DNA of 64,000 bases, taken from contig NZ_KZ319339.1 in NCBI RefSeq assembly GCF_002744735.1, forward strand, positions 806,001 through 870,000, in the 5' to 3' direction. This DNA is from Marinobacter guineae. Its GTDB lineage: Bacteria > Pseudomonadota > Gammaproteobacteria > Pseudomonadales > Oleiphilaceae. Position numbers and translations under genes: made by a program. Within the stretch, counting starts at the first letter, position 1. Every line of letters starts with the position of its first letter. Below the pieces are notes generated by a model. That model had not been told where the DNA came from and did not search any database. It saw nothing but the letters and a program-made list of their open reading frames with translations. Below are positions 1-9,309 of the stretch, in pieces.

Positions 1-83
1 AGATCGCTCCCGCTCTCAGGCGCATCACCATCCCGGGCTGCCGGAACATTGGAGGCGTTGGTTTGTGCAGGTACGCTGGCCAT
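1..83 (-). CDS. fliF: FliF, flagellar MS-ring protein (N-terminal fragment)
   Basis: Only the first 27 codons lie in the window; the gene continues past position 1. FliF forms the inner-membrane MS ring on which the flagellar basal body is built. The start is the ATG at 83-81, preceded on the minus strand by a CGGAG ribosome-binding site. The visible peptide begins MASVPAQTNASNVPA, a polar low-complexity stretch like the cytoplasmic N-terminus of FliF. The identification rests mainly on position: it begins 15 nt after the stop of fliE, the order seen in Pseudomonas-type clusters. It should be transcribed with fliE from the sigma-54-type promoter at 533-548. Confidence 0.75.
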   Translation of the reverse strand, partial: MASVPAQTNASNVPAARDGDAPESGSD

Positions 84-98
84 GACTCTGCTCCGTTA

Positions 99-467
99 TC
101 AGATCGGCATGTTCATAATGTCTTCATAGGCCCGGACCACCCGATTACGTACCTGGGTCAGTGCTTCGAAGGAGACAGAGGATTTCTGGGCGGCAATCAT
201 GACACGGGTGATATCCACATTGGGATCGCCCTTATCGTAGGCGGTGCGGAGATCCCCGGCAGTTTGCTGGAGGTCATTAACGTTGTTCACAGCCTTGCCC
301 AGCATATCGCTGAAGCTTGAGGTCTCCTGGGTTTCCTGGACCTGGCGGGGGCCGTCGATGCGGCCACGAACCGATTGATCCTGCTCGATTTGCTGGTTCT
401 GCATCATTTGTGAACGCAGGGACCGGATATCGGACAAAACACTGTTGATGTCGGCGCGCTGAACCAT
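99..467 (-). CDS. fliE: FliE, flagellar hook-basal body junction protein
   Basis: FliE is the small exported protein joining the MS ring to the rod. At 122 aa it is a normal to slightly long FliE. The conserved C-terminal half includes [13 protein letters not shown] and the terminal region [20 protein letters not shown], with the final YEDIMNMPI typical of the family. The start at 467 is preferred over the upstream ATG at 494 because an AGGAGA ribosome-binding site sits 5 nt before it. It is first in an operon with fliF. A good -24/-12 element lies about 65 nt upstream, so expression probably depends on RpoN and on FleR, encoded just upstream. Confidence 0.95.
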   Translation of the reverse strand: MVQRADINSVLSDIRSLRSQMMQNQQIEQDQSVRGRIDGPRQVQETQETSSFSDMLGKAVNNVNDLQQTAGDLRTAYDKGDPNVDITRVMIAAQKSSVSFEALTQVRNRVVRAYEDIMNMPI

Positions 468-532
468 AATTCTCTCCTGGCTCCGTCCTCCCATGGACGA
501 AATTGCTCTTGGGACTCTGTTACAGCAGTCTA

Positions 533-548
533 AGCAATCAGCAGGCCA
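533..548 (-). promoter_or_regulatory. Sigma-54 (-24/-12) promoter candidate for fliEF
   Basis: Read on the minus strand: TGGC, 7 nt, TTGCT. Both invariant dinucleotides (GG at -24, GC at -12) are present with the exact sigma-54 spacing. It points at fliE, which fits class III flagellar genes under RpoN and FleR in polar flagellates. This is a pattern match, not tested. Confidence 0.7.
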
Positions 549-664
549 ACTAGATTTTATTATTATATTTCAGATAGTTAGGATATATTAGCCAGGAGAC
601 CGAAAGACCAATGACGGACTTTTGACGACACACCGGGTGTTACCCGTGCCCACTGCAGAAAGGA

Positions 665-690
665 CAAAAAAAGGCATCCCGAAGGATGCC
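665..690 (-). terminator. Rho-independent terminator downstream of fleR
   Basis: A 7-bp stem (GGCATCC/GGATGCC at 673-679 and 684-690) closes a TTCG tetraloop on the minus strand and is followed by a run of eight T. It lies just past the fleR stop and separates fleSR from the independently promoted fliE. Confidence 0.9.
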
Positions 691-715
691 AATGAAGGAG
701 TTCGTTTTGCAGGGG

Positions 716-2179
716 TCAGGCCATGGCCATCTCGGCATCCAGATCGATTCCGGCGTCACGCATCTGGGCCAGTTTGTATCGGAGCGTTCTTGGGCTGATC
801 CCCAGTTGCTCCGCTGCCCGATTGCGACGCCCACGCTCTTTCCGGAGGGTCTGGATAATGATACGGAATTCCTGCTGTCGCAGATCATCGCCCAGCGATC
901 CGGCCCCATCAGGATCTTCATCGCGCAATGTCTGTGGTTGCTCCTCTGCGGCAACAGGGCGGCTCATGACATCCTCCGTCGGCCGCGACTGGGGAGAGTC
1001 CGTCGGTGCAGAGACCGGCGCCACGCTGTGAATATCCGGCCTGCCGGTGATGCCAAGTTCCAGGCACAGATCGCCGGCATGAATCACATTGCCCTGGTGC
1101 AATACCAAAGCACGCTGAAGGGCATTATCCAGTTCCCGGACATTGCCCGGCCACCGATGATTCATCAGGGCCGTTCTGGCATCCTGGGCAAAACTGATAC
1201 CGGTCAGCTTCATCTTCCGGCAATGCTTTTTCAGCAGCGACATGGCCAGCGGCATAATGTCCAGGGGCCGCTCCCGCAGGGGCTGCCAGTGCATGGGAAA
1301 TACGGTCAGCCGGTAGTAAAGGTCTTCCCGGAACTTGCCTTCGCGAACGTAGTCCGCCAGATCCCGGTTGGTGGTAGCCACCACCCGGACATCCAGGCTG
1401 ATGGTCTTGCGGCCACCCACACGCTCTACTTCCCGCTCCTGCAACACCCGTAGCAGCTTGGACTGAAGCCCCAGATCCATTTCAGAGATTTCATCCAGAA
1501 GAATGGTGCCGCCGTTGGCCTGCTCAAACTTGCCCGGCGACGAGGCCACCGCCCCGGTAAATGCGCCCTTCTCGTGGCCAAACAGAATCGCTTCCAGCAT
1601 GTTCTCGGGAATGGCCGCGCAGTTAATGGCGACAAAGGGCTGATCTGCCCGAGGGGACTGCTGGTGAATGAAACGGGCAAGCACTTCCTTACCGGTTCCA
1701 CTTTCGCCGGAAATCATCACCGTGGAATCACTGCCGGCAACTTTCGTGGCAAGCTGGAACATGCGTTTGCTGATCGGGTCTTCGGCCACCGGTTGATCGC
1801 TGGATTTCTGGTGTCCGCCGCCCACAACCTTGCTGACTGCATCCACCAGGAACTGCGGCTCGAACGGTTTGACCAGATAATCGGTGGCGCCAGCCTGCAT
1901 CGCAGCCACCGCGTCGCTGATCTGGCCATAGGCGGTAATCAGCATCATCGGCAAACCGGGATAGAGACGCTGCACCTCAGCCAGTAGCTGATGCCCGGAC
2001 AAACCCGGCATGTTGACGTCACTGACCACCATATCGACCGGGGACTCCGCCAGCCGCTCCAGCGCCTCATTGGCGTTCGACGCTTCCCGGACCCGGAACT
2101 TCGCCAGCTCGAGGGTGGTGACCAGTGCTTCCCGCAGGTCATGGTCATCCTCAACTATCAGAATCTGGGCCTTGGCCAT
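716..2179 (-). CDS. fleR: FleR/FlrC, sigma-54-dependent flagellar response regulator
   Basis: Response regulator of the FleS-FleR pair that activates RpoN-dependent mid-stage flagellar genes (hook and basal body). It has 487 aa. The receiver domain (1-120) has phospho-acceptor D54 and conserved K104. The AAA+ domain has Walker A GESGTGKE at 158-165 and an intact GAFTGA sigma-54 contact loop at 205-210. A Fis-type helix-turn-helix follows at the C-terminus (RAAEQLGISPRTLRYKL). The start has a GGAGG site 5 nt upstream. It follows fleS by 12 nt in a fleSR operon. Targets nearby probably include fliEF. Confidence 0.95.
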   Translation of the reverse strand: MAKAQILIVEDDHDLREALVTTLELAKFRVREASNANEALERLAESPVDMVVSDVNMPGLSGHQLLAEVQRLYPGLPMMLITAYGQISDAVAAMQAGATDYLVKPFEPQFLVDAVSKVVGGGHQKSSDQPVAEDPISKRMFQLATKVAGSDSTVMISGESGTGKEVLARFIHQQSPRADQPFVAINCAAIPENMLEAILFGHEKGAFTGAVASSPGKFEQANGGTILLDEISEMDLGLQSKLLRVLQEREVERVGGRKTISLDVRVVATTNRDLADYVREGKFREDLYYRLTVFPMHWQPLRERPLDIMPLAMSLLKKHCRKMKLTGISFAQDARTALMNHRWPGNVRELDNALQRALVLHQGNVIHAGDLCLELGITGRPDIHSVAPVSAPTDSPQSRPTEDVMSRPVAAEEQPQTLRDEDPDGAGSLGDDLRQQEFRIIIQTLRKERGRRNRAAEQLGISPRTLRYKLAQMRDAGIDLDAEMAMA

Positions 2180-2191
2180 GGTTGCCTCCGA

Positions 2192-3430
2192 TCAGTATTT
2201 GTTACGCAGTTGCGGTAAACGCAGAGTGGCGACAGCACCGCCCTGCTCCAGCGATTCAATGGAAAAGCGACCCTGATGAGCCTTGACGACAGCCTGCACC
2301 ACCGCAAGCCCGAGACCGGTGCCATGGGATTTGGTGGTGTAGAAGGCTTCGGTCAGCCGGTTCGCTTCAGCGGGCTGAAAACCCGGCCCGTTATCGACAA
2401 CCCGGATCACCAGTTCGCCGGCCTCTTCCACAACGTGAAGGGCAACCCTGGTGGCGCCGGATTCAAGACTGTTATTCACAAGATTGGTGCAGGCGCCGAC
2501 GAGCGCGTCGCGGTTGCACATCAGGCGACATTCCCCGGAAATCCCGTCCTGCAGAGTGACCTCCGCGCCCGGTGCTGGCCGGAGCCCCTCTATCGCGGAA
2601 GAAAGCGCTGCGACCAGTTTGCCTGCGGACAACTCCTCGGCGAGCCGGGTTTCACCGCGGGCAAAAATCAGCATATCCCGCACCTGCTGCTCAAGATGGG
2701 TCAGGCGGGACATCAAACGGGACGCGCAACGCTGACGCATTTCTTCATCCAGATCTTCCTGGCTCAGATGGCCACCGTAAAGAATGGCCGCAGACAGCGG
2801 AGTTCGAATCTGGTGAGCCAGAGACGCCACCATCTTGCCCATGGCAGACAGCCGCTGGGCATGGGCAAGCTGTGCCTGAAGGTGACGGGTTTCGGTCAGA
2901 TCGGTAAGCAGAATCAGCTGCCCGGGCTGATTTTCCATGGTCCGGATTTCGATGCTGACCCTGCGGCCATCCTTCAGGGATACCTCGTGACCGTCATCCC
3001 GGCGCGGCGCAAAGCAGCGCTGGATTACATCAACCCAGCGGGCGCCATCCAGAGGCTCCCCCAGCAGGGCGATGGCAGCAGGATTGGTCTGGGTTACCAC
3101 CCCCTGGCTATCGAGCACAACAACACCGGCCGGCAGTGCATTAAGCAGAGTAGATAACCGGTCGGCAAGCTGTTCCTTTTCTTCAAGTTCCTGCTGGCGC
3201 TGCAGAGACTCCTGGGTCAGCTCACCGGACAACTGGTTAACCCGGGATTCCAGAGTGCGGTAGGAGTCGGTGATCTGGCGCGACATCCGGTTAAACAGCT
3301 CCAGAGCGGAATCCACCGCCTCATCGTCCTGTTGCGGAAACAACGCTGTAACCTTGTCGTTAACGTCCGCCGCCGCGTTGGCTTTTGCGCCGCCCGCTTC
3401 GGACTGAATAACAAACTGTGCCTGACTCAT
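2192..3430 (-). CDS. fleS: FleS/FlrB, flagellar sensor histidine kinase
   Basis: Cytoplasmic kinase partner of FleR. It has 412 aa and no transmembrane segment. A coiled-coil N-terminal part (about 40-95) is followed by a PAS domain (about 92-180), a HisKA dimerisation helix with the phospho-accepting H206 in SLAHQIRTPL, and an HATPase domain with the N-box (NLVNNSLESGA) and G-boxes (DNGPGF, GTGLGLAVV). A soluble kinase is normal for FleS/FlrB, which is thought to sense flagellar assembly state. The operon starts here and ends with fleR. A near-consensus -24/-12 element lies about 70 nt upstream, consistent with activation of fleSR by FleQ and RpoN. Confidence 0.95.
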   Translation of the reverse strand: MSQAQFVIQSEAGGAKANAAADVNDKVTALFPQQDDEAVDSALELFNRMSRQITDSYRTLESRVNQLSGELTQESLQRQQELEEKEQLADRLSTLLNALPAGVVVLDSQGVVTQTNPAAIALLGEPLDGARWVDVIQRCFAPRRDDGHEVSLKDGRRVSIEIRTMENQPGQLILLTDLTETRHLQAQLAHAQRLSAMGKMVASLAHQIRTPLSAAILYGGHLSQEDLDEEMRQRCASRLMSRLTHLEQQVRDMLIFARGETRLAEELSAGKLVAALSSAIEGLRPAPGAEVTLQDGISGECRLMCNRDALVGACTNLVNNSLESGATRVALHVVEEAGELVIRVVDNGPGFQPAEANRLTEAFYTTKSHGTGLGLAVVQAVVKAHQGRFSIESLEQGGAVATLRLPQLRNKY

Positions 3431-3498
3431 AACCTGACTCCCCGATAGGCCCGTTGGCCTGGACCCTATTGTTCGGATGCTTCGTTTTCAGGTTATTA

Positions 3499-3514
3499 AG
3501 CCAGCGCCGTGCCA
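3499..3514 (-). promoter_or_regulatory. Sigma-54 promoter candidate for fleSR
   Basis: The minus strand reads TGGCACGGCGCTGGCT: a perfect -24 block (TGGCACG), correct 7-nt spacing, and a -12 block with one change (TGGCT for TTGCW). It lies about 70 nt before fleS. In Pseudomonas and Vibrio, fleSR/flrBC is RpoN- and FleQ/FlrA-dependent, which agrees. Confidence 0.72.
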
Positions 3515-3661
3515 ACTTGAATTTTTCTATATATTTCAGGTAGAAAGAGAATCACTTGAAAGGGCGATGACAATTTTACGTCGGCCAGAAACGAGAACGG
3601 CGCCTCAGGTTACGAACCTTTGACGCCCTTCCTGGAAACACTGTCACCCGTAAAAAAGCAT

Positions 3662-5113
3662 TCAGGACTCTTCAGACTCCTCCTCCCGAAGCCCGTACTT
3701 ACGCACTTTCTCCACCAGAGTTGTGCGCCGGATTCGCAGCTTTTCGGCTGCCCGTGCGACCACGCCGCCCGCCTCGTCCAGAGCCTGCTGAATCAACTGC
3801 TTCTCGAGGTTCGAGAGATAGTCCTTCAGGTCAATCCCGTTCACTGGCAGCAGCGCTGGAGCATCCAGGCCCACCAGCCCTGGTATGCCAGAAGGCATTC
3901 CGGTGTCCTCTACCGGCCGGTTCTCATCGTAATCGTCAACGTACCGGAACTTCTTGGGCAACTCCTGCACGCCGATAACCCCGTAAGGATGCATGATGGA
4001 AAGCCGCTCCACCAGATTGGCCAGCTCACGCACGTTACCCGGCCATTCATGGCGGCAGAGACTCATGATCGCCGCGGAATTCATCCGCAGTGAGCCACGC
4101 TTCTCCTTTTCCATTCGGGAGATCAGCTCGTTAATCAACAGGGGAATGTCCTCTACCCGCTCACGCAACGACGGCATTTCGATCGGGAACACGTTCAGCC
4201 GGTAATAAAGATCTTCCCGAAAATCCCCGGCCTCAATCATGTCCTCGAGATGCTTGTGGGTCGCTGCGATGACCCGGACATCCGCCGACTGGGTACGATT
4301 GCTTCCCACCCGCTCGAACGTGCGCTCCTGCAGAACCCGCAGAATTTTAACCTGCATATTGAGCGGCATATCCCCGATTTCATCCAGAAACAGGGTGCCA
4401 CCCTCTGCCAGCTCAAAACGCCCGACCCGGGCCGTGATCGCCCCGGTAAAGGCACCCTTCTCGTGGCCGAATAATTCGCTTTCCAGCAATTCCGCCGGAA
4501 TGGCGCCACAGTTAACGGGAACAAACGGTTTGTCACGGCGGGAGGAATGATAATGAAGGTTACGGGCCACCACTTCCTTGCCGGTACCGGATTCACCGGT
4601 AATCAGGACACTCACGTCCTTGTCGGCCACCTGCTCCATCAGCTGACGTACATGCTGCACCTTGCGACTGGTACCCACAAGGCTCCGGAAAAGCTGGAGG
4701 CCTCGCTGTTGGCCGCGCTCCCGGGACCGGCTGAACTGATCCCGGTAGACCTGCGCACGGTAAAGCGAATCGACAAACTTGGTGTAGTTCAGCGGCCATT
4801 CTATACGGGCAATAATGCGGGCGCTGTCGTCATCGGACAGGCCTCTGAGCTCCGGGTGACCCAGCAAAAGCAGAGGAATCCCCTTAACCGCCTTGCAAAA
4901 AGCTGTAATGGTGTCGACGGCTCCGGCATCTTCGCCGTTCACTACTGCCACCGAAATATCCGAAAGGCTTTCCTGGTCGCCACTGCTCAAAAGCGCCTTT
5001 GCTTCCCCGCCGGCAAGGATCTCCTCCTCACCCAGGAATTCAAGAATGGTGACCATGTCACGCAACCTTGAGTCATCCTCGCTCAGCACCAGCACTTTAT
5101 TACCTTTAGACAT
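3662..5113 (-). CDS. fleQ: FleQ/FlrA, master flagellar activator
   Basis: Top-level RpoN-dependent activator of the polar flagellar hierarchy; in Pseudomonas it also binds c-di-GMP and controls biofilm genes. It has 483 aa. The N-terminal FleQ receiver-like domain (1-125) lacks a usable phospho-Asp site, as is usual. The AAA+ domain has Walker A GESGTGKE at 173-180 and GAFTGA at 220-225, and a C-terminal Fis-like helix-turn-helix follows ([21 protein letters not shown]). It stands alone 231 nt before fleS and follows the fliT-like gene by 70 nt. I see no strong terminator after it. Confidence 0.95.
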   Translation of the reverse strand: MSKGNKVLVLSEDDSRLRDMVTILEFLGEEEILAGGEAKALLSSGDQESLSDISVAVVNGEDAGAVDTITAFCKAVKGIPLLLLGHPELRGLSDDDSARIIARIEWPLNYTKFVDSLYRAQVYRDQFSRSRERGQQRGLQLFRSLVGTSRKVQHVRQLMEQVADKDVSVLITGESGTGKEVVARNLHYHSSRRDKPFVPVNCGAIPAELLESELFGHEKGAFTGAITARVGRFELAEGGTLFLDEIGDMPLNMQVKILRVLQERTFERVGSNRTQSADVRVIAATHKHLEDMIEAGDFREDLYYRLNVFPIEMPSLRERVEDIPLLINELISRMEKEKRGSLRMNSAAIMSLCRHEWPGNVRELANLVERLSIMHPYGVIGVQELPKKFRYVDDYDENRPVEDTGMPSGIPGLVGLDAPALLPVNGIDLKDYLSNLEKQLIQQALDEAGGVVARAAEKLRIRRTTLVEKVRKYGLREEESEES

Positions 5114-5183
5114 TCAACCGAAACTCTTGGGGGATTTGTGCGGTATTTAAGACTGTAAGGACGGCAGAGTCAATTTAATGACG

Positions 5184-5513
5184 CTATTTTGGCGGATTTG
5201 AGGAGACGTTTTGATAGGCCTTGGCAGCGCTGCGATTCCGGTTCACCCCCTTTAGGCCGTCTTCTGCTTCCTTGCGGGCGATGCGGGCGGATTCATCCGC
5301 TGCGTCGATAAATTGCTGCAGCTCCTCCAGCCGGAGCCGCACCGGCTCCGGTTCCAGTGCTCCAGCCTCGAGGGCAGCCATCAGAGGCTCGACCGCCGGT
5401 TTTACCTTGTCATTAAGCTGCGCCATGGCGTCCCAATCCTTGTCCGCCAGCGCGCGACCGAGGTCAGCCATCAGCCGGTCCAGGTGTTCCAGTTGAGCTT
5501 GTAAAGCTGTCAT
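5184..5513 (-). CDS. fliT: FliT-like flagellar protein (FleP position)
   Basis: A 109-aa, largely helical protein of the size and charge pattern of FliT-type export chaperones, which hold FliD and other late substrates. No sharp motif defines it; the call rests on size, helical pattern (ALADKDWDAMAQLNDKV) and its place directly before fleQ, where Pseudomonas has the fliS-fliT/fleP genes. The start has an AGGAG site 6 nt upstream. Oddly, fliS and fliD, its usual neighbours, are 53 kb away at the other end of the window, and the gene starts only 17 nt after the stop of the unrelated DUF1329 gene. Confidence 0.75.
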   Translation of the reverse strand: MTALQAQLEHLDRLMADLGRALADKDWDAMAQLNDKVKPAVEPLMAALEAGALEPEPVRLRLEELQQFIDAADESARIARKEAEDGLKGVNRNRSAAKAYQNVSSNPPK

Positions 5514-5530
5514 TCAGATCTCCTGCCGGA

Positions 5531-6889
5531 TCAACGGCGGGCGGCCCGACGTGCCGCTGATGCGGTGAACTCGCTACCCCGGAACCCGGGTTCGAAATCG
5601 TACGCCGGGAAACCATCGTCCAGGCCATCGATGTAGTACCGCTCCGCTTTCAGGTCGTAAGTCATTTCCATGGTAGACCAGAACACCGGCTCACTGTAAT
5701 AGCTGATGTTGTGAGCCTCGGAAACCCGCCACAGATTGCCCTTGGCATCATACTCCTCAGAAGCCAGAATCTGCCAGCTGTCCTCATCCACATAAAACAC
5801 CCGACGATCATAGATGTGCCCAATGCCGGTTCTACGCCTGGCCTCGACAACCCACACGCGGTGGAGTTCATATCGTGTCAGCGCCTGGTTGATATGGCCG
5901 GGCCGGATCACGTCAGCTGGCTTCGCAGTCGGCCCGTGAAGTTTATAGGCATTGTAAGGCACGAACAGTTCGCGCTTGCCCTTTAGCTCCCAGTCGTACT
6001 GGTTCGGAGCACCGTTGTACATGTCTTTCTGGTCCACCGAACGCAGTGACGATGAGTTCGGCAGGTCCGTCTCATAGGCCAGGTTCGGAGACCGGCGAAG
6101 GCGGCGGGACCCGGCATCATAGCGCCAGGCGAGACGCGGCGAACGCACCTGGTCCAGGGTTTCGTGAACCAGGGTAATGGTCCCGGCCAGGGACGATGGC
6201 GAAACGGTGTCGGTTTTCAGGTAGAAAATCTTGTTGTCAATTTCTGTAAGTTCGGCACCTTTCTGACTGTAGGCAAAAAAGTAACTGTAATCATTCACCA
6301 CGGAGTTGAACGAGCCGTCCACCTGAGGCGTTGCAGAAGCGCTGCGAAAGCCAATCTCCTCGCCCCGATAGCGCAGAATGTGGTTCCAGATGACCTCCAG
6401 GCCACTGGCAGGAATCGGGAACGGGCTGGTCATGATGGTGTTCCGGACGCCATTGCCATTATCAAGCAACTCGGCAGTAACCGCATTTTCCCGGTACTTG
6501 TCGTATACATGCTCTGGAAATGCCGCTGTGCGCCGGGTCTGATACACCGGCATGAAGAAATCCGGGCCGTACTTCTCAAGCATGGCAATGTGGCCGCCCG
6601 AAAGCTTGTCCCGATAGAGGTCAAGATTGTCCGCGGTAATCACAAACAGGGCTTCATCTTCCGGGAATGGGTCTGTCTCCACCTGCCCCTTACGCCAGCC
6701 TTCCGGCGGCTGGGTAAGACCTCCGGTCCACTTGGGAATACTACCCGAGGAATTTGCGCCCCGTTCGGCACCGACCGGAGTGAGATCATCTCCCAGGCGC
6801 TGGGCCTCGGAGGCTGTGACCTTGGACAGGGCTTGTCCGGACAAACCGAGGAAAACCGCTGCAACACCTGCAACAATGTGGCTTCGCAT
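5531..6889 (-). CDS. DUF1329 family exported protein
   Basis: A 452-aa protein with a signal peptide (about 1-22, ending GQALS) and the DUF1329 architecture: the N-terminal GAERGANSSGSIPKWTGGL motif, a long beta-rich body related to lipoprotein-sorting (LolA-like) folds, and conserved motifs WRYDAG, RELFVPYNAY and HRVWVVEA. Members are periplasmic or outer-membrane associated and often encoded near RND or lipid-transport genes. No such partner is present here. A GGAGG site precedes the start. It is followed by fliT with 17 nt between them and is divergent from the gene at 7148. The 258-nt gap upstream holds no gene. Confidence 0.85.
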   Translation of the reverse strand: MRSHIVAGVAAVFLGLSGQALSKVTASEAQRLGDDLTPVGAERGANSSGSIPKWTGGLTQPPEGWRKGQVETDPFPEDEALFVITADNLDLYRDKLSGGHIAMLEKYGPDFFMPVYQTRRTAAFPEHVYDKYRENAVTAELLDNGNGVRNTIMTSPFPIPASGLEVIWNHILRYRGEEIGFRSASATPQVDGSFNSVVNDYSYFFAYSQKGAELTEIDNKIFYLKTDTVSPSSLAGTITLVHETLDQVRSPRLAWRYDAGSRRLRRSPNLAYETDLPNSSSLRSVDQKDMYNGAPNQYDWELKGKRELFVPYNAYKLHGPTAKPADVIRPGHINQALTRYELHRVWVVEARRRTGIGHIYDRRVFYVDEDSWQILASEEYDAKGNLWRVSEAHNISYYSEPVFWSTMEMTYDLKAERYYIDGLDDGFPAYDFEPGFRGSEFTASAARRAARR

Positions 6890-7147
6890 CCCTTACACCT
6901 CCAGAAATTCATGCTGTTGGACAGCCGCAACAATCAGGGCTCGTTCAGCCGGGCGCCTTTTTTGCCAAATTAAAACGCCCGTTTCAAGTGAATGTTTGTA
7001 TTTAATTGTGAATCTTCTCTGGCAACCACATGCGCGCCTCAGCCACTCCTCCCGAACGACAGCTGCAGAAATTTTCTGTCAGAAATGGTATAGTGGCGGA
7101 TTAATTTTCCGAGGTTTACGCCCACGTTCGGGGATTGCAGGTAATTC

Positions 7148-7660
7148 ATGGCCTCACAATGGCATTCACTGGTTTCTCAGAAACTGTTCCTCGCCCGGAC
7201 ACTGCTAGGTCAACTTGACCGGGCAACGGCTCAGAATGAAGAACATGCACCCAACGAAGCAGAGCAGGCACTACGCCGCGAAGCGGCGATACAGGGGGCC
7301 ACCGAGTTACTTTTGAGATCCAGACGCCTGCTACTGGTGATGATTGCCCGGCTATACCAGAATAAGTCCGAAGACCCTTCAACACTGGACGATCTGGCCT
7401 CGGCAATTGGAGAGGAACCCAGCGAAGTAAACCGGCTGCGGGAGATCGAGAACAGATCAGGAAGCTGGTGGAACCATCTGGATCAGCTGGAAATGGCCCA
7501 GAGCCGGCCGCCGGCAACCCGAAAAACAGTCAGTACGGATAATATCATTGCGGTATCCGCAGACTCAGGCCCGGACCGCTCTGCCGCGGCGTTGTTAAAA
7601 ACACTCAATGCCGTCAAACACTTTGCCGACGATCTGGAAGAACAGCACAGCGAGTGGTAA
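7148..7660 (+). CDS. Conserved hypothetical protein (PA3010-like, DUF6586 type)
   Basis: A 170-aa soluble protein with no export signal, predicted mostly helical, with a leucine-rich N-terminal half (VSQKLFLARTLLGQLD). I recognise it as the family found beside the lexA-sulA locus of Pseudomonas (PA3010 position), function unknown. It is followed 51 nt later by the 86-aa gene in the same order as in Pseudomonas. The start has a weak AGG site 6 nt upstream. Assignment is by neighbourhood and overall resemblance. Confidence 0.75.
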   Translation: MASQWHSLVSQKLFLARTLLGQLDRATAQNEEHAPNEAEQALRREAAIQGATELLLRSRRLLLVMIARLYQNKSEDPSTLDDLASAIGEEPSEVNRLREIENRSGSWWNHLDQLEMAQSRPPATRKTVSTDNIIAVSADSGPDRSAAALLKTLNAVKHFADDLEEQHSEW

Positions 7661-7711
7661 GCGCATAAAGCTGCCCGTTATCCGGATCTCAACTACTGAA
7701 AGGTTTATTGA

Positions 7712-7972
7712 ATGTCACCATCGTTTTTTGAAATCGTACAATTGACCAATGGCGACTATGCTCTGCGCCGGATCGACGATGACAGCGCTCCGCTGGTGAA
7801 GATCTCGTTCTCGGAAGAAGCGCGGGAACTGATGGAAGATCGCGACCTGTCCGTTGCCAAGGCGATGATCGCCGCGGGCATTGAAGCTGTCGGCAACGTC
7901 GCACACGATATCGACTGGGAAGACGATGAGCTGGACGCCCCGGACGCCCAGCCCTCCTACACGCTGCACTGA
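7712..7972 (+). CDS. Small conserved hypothetical protein (PA3009-like)
   Basis: An 86-aa acidic protein with no membrane segment (C-terminus DIDWEDDELDAPDAQPS). It occupies the place of PA3009 between sulA and the PA3010-type gene in Pseudomonas. The ribosome-binding region (GAAAGG) lies about 10 nt before the start. It converges with sulA, with only 4 nt between the stops. No function can be given. Confidence 0.8.
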   Translation: MSPSFFEIVQLTNGDYALRRIDDDSAPLVKISFSEEARELMEDRDLSVAKAMIAAGIEAVGNVAHDIDWEDDELDAPDAQPSYTLH

Positions 7973-7976
7973 GCGG

Positions 7977-8468
7977 TTAGCGCTGCCTTAACACCACACC
8001 GTGGCTGTTACCCTCTGCTGATGCCTTTTGCAGGGAATCGAAGGCAGCCCGACCCAGTTTCCTGGTCCACATGACAACCGCATGGCAAGTACCAGCGCTC
8101 AGGGCGCGCTCTGCCAGTTCCTGCGCGGGGTATTCCTGGGTAGAGCGGAGCACCAACAGCTCGCCGGCAATAATTCCGTGCATTTTCTGCCATTTGCTAA
8201 CCAGCGCCTGAGGCGGGTCAATCCACGCCAGCCAGCGCTTTTCCTGGTTCAGCTGAGTTAGCATAGGCAGCAGCAACTGGAAATTTTCTACCTGCCCCTG
8301 CGGCAGGATAATTTCAGTCACATTTCCAGCAGCAGGCGCTTCCGTGGTATCCGGGGTGCGTCGGGCGCGAATGACGGAACGTCGCTCACGGGCTGCAGCT
8401 GCCGGCACTGAACAGGACAGAGCGTTGTGTTGGTATGCCAGATTCTGATTAAAGCTCAGTTGTTCCAT
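7977..8468 (-). CDS. sulA: SulA-like SOS cell-division inhibitor
   Basis: SulA blocks FtsZ polymerisation during the SOS response. This 163-aa protein has the SulA/RecA-like core (TEIILPQGQVENFQLLLPML, LAWIDPPQALV) and a hydrophilic N-terminal extension. It lies 42 nt after the lexA stop on the same strand, so it is very probably co-transcribed from the SOS-box promoter, as in Pseudomonas. It should be kept off by LexA and induced by DNA damage. Confidence 0.88.
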   Translation of the reverse strand: MEQLSFNQNLAYQHNALSCSVPAAAARERRSVIRARRTPDTTEAPAAGNVTEIILPQGQVENFQLLLPMLTQLNQEKRWLAWIDPPQALVSKWQKMHGIIAGELLVLRSTQEYPAQELAERALSAGTCHAVVMWTRKLGRAAFDSLQKASAEGNSHGVVLRQR

Positions 8469-8510
8469 AATTCACCCGATTCTCAATAAATCTGTGGTTA
8501 CCCGGCCGGA

Positions 8511-9119
8511 TCAGTGCAGATCAGAACGGCGGATAACGCCTACACCAAGACCTTCTATGAACAGTTCCTGTTCTTTCAGGTCGATCTCGATAGGCGCGAA
8601 CTCGTCATTCTCGGCAATCAGATAGACTTTCGAGCCTTCCTTGCGAAAACGCTTAACCGTGACTTCATCCCCCACCCGGGCAACGACCACCTGGCCGTTA
8701 TGTACATCCTGGGTGCTGTGAACCGCGAGCAGATCGCCGTCCAGAATACCGATGTCCTTCATGCTCATGCCCCGCACCCGCAGCAGGTAATCAGCCGACG
8801 GTGAAAAGAACTCCGGCCGAAGGGTGCAGTGATCCTCAATGTGCTCCTGCGCAAGAATCGGACTACCGGCGGCCACCTGACCAATCACCGGCAAACCCAG
8901 ATCCTCTTCTGCCTCAGGCAGACGGATGCCCCGGCTTGCCCCGGGCACCATTTCAATGGCGCCCTTCCGGGCAAGCGCCCGCAGGTGCTCTTCAGCGGCA
9001 TTGGCTGAACGAAAACCCAGCTCGGCTGCAATTTCCGCCCGGGTGGGCGGGTAGCCGGTCTCGTCAACGTATCGGCGGATAATGTCCAGTACCTGGGATT
9101 GTCTTGCTGTAAGCTTCAT
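8511..9119 (-). CDS. lexA: LexA, SOS repressor
   Basis: Repressor of the SOS regulon, inactivated by RecA-stimulated self-cleavage. It has 203 aa from the ATG at 9119, which has a GGAG site 7 nt upstream; an in-frame ATG at 9149 lacks one and would add 10 non-conserved residues. The winged helix-turn-helix is in 1-65 ([20 protein letters not shown]). The cleavage bond is A84-G85 and the catalytic pair S119 and K156. It heads a lexA-sulA operon, with its own SOS box at 9190-9205. Confidence 0.97.
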   Translation of the reverse strand: MKLTARQSQVLDIIRRYVDETGYPPTRAEIAAELGFRSANAAEEHLRALARKGAIEMVPGASRGIRLPEAEEDLGLPVIGQVAAGSPILAQEHIEDHCTLRPEFFSPSADYLLRVRGMSMKDIGILDGDLLAVHSTQDVHNGQVVVARVGDEVTVKRFRKEGSKVYLIAENDEFAPIEIDLKEQELFIEGLGVGVIRRSDLH

Positions 9120-9189
9120 TAAGCTGCTCCGCTTGATCAGGGCCGGCATTCCCGCTTTAAAAGGGACACCCGAAGGGGCGCCGGCAAAC

Positions 9190-9205
9190 CTGTTTTTATA
9201 TACAG
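9190..9205 (-). promoter_or_regulatory. LexA (SOS) box upstream of lexA-sulA
   Basis: CTGTTTTTATATACAG matches CTGT-N8-ACAG exactly, with the AT-rich centre typical of gammaproteobacterial LexA operators. It lies about 70 nt before the lexA start, as expected for autorepression. Confidence 0.9.
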
Positions 9206-9207
9206 TG

Positions 9208-9223
9208 ATTTGACTATATACAG
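9208..9223 (-). promoter_or_regulatory. Degenerate second LexA half-site
   Basis: The sequence TGACTATATACAG ends in a good ACAG half-site with an AT-rich centre, but the opposite half (ATTT) does not match CTGT. Its 18-bp offset from the first box resembles the paired boxes upstream of E. coli lexA. Probably a weak or cooperative site. Confidence 0.4.
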
Positions 9224-9309
9224 TGTTTTATCCAGTGTAAAGTCACCACCCTGATTTTCTTGCCAGCGCTTAACAATGACGATCAGTACCGGTGTGATAT
9301 GGTGAGGTC

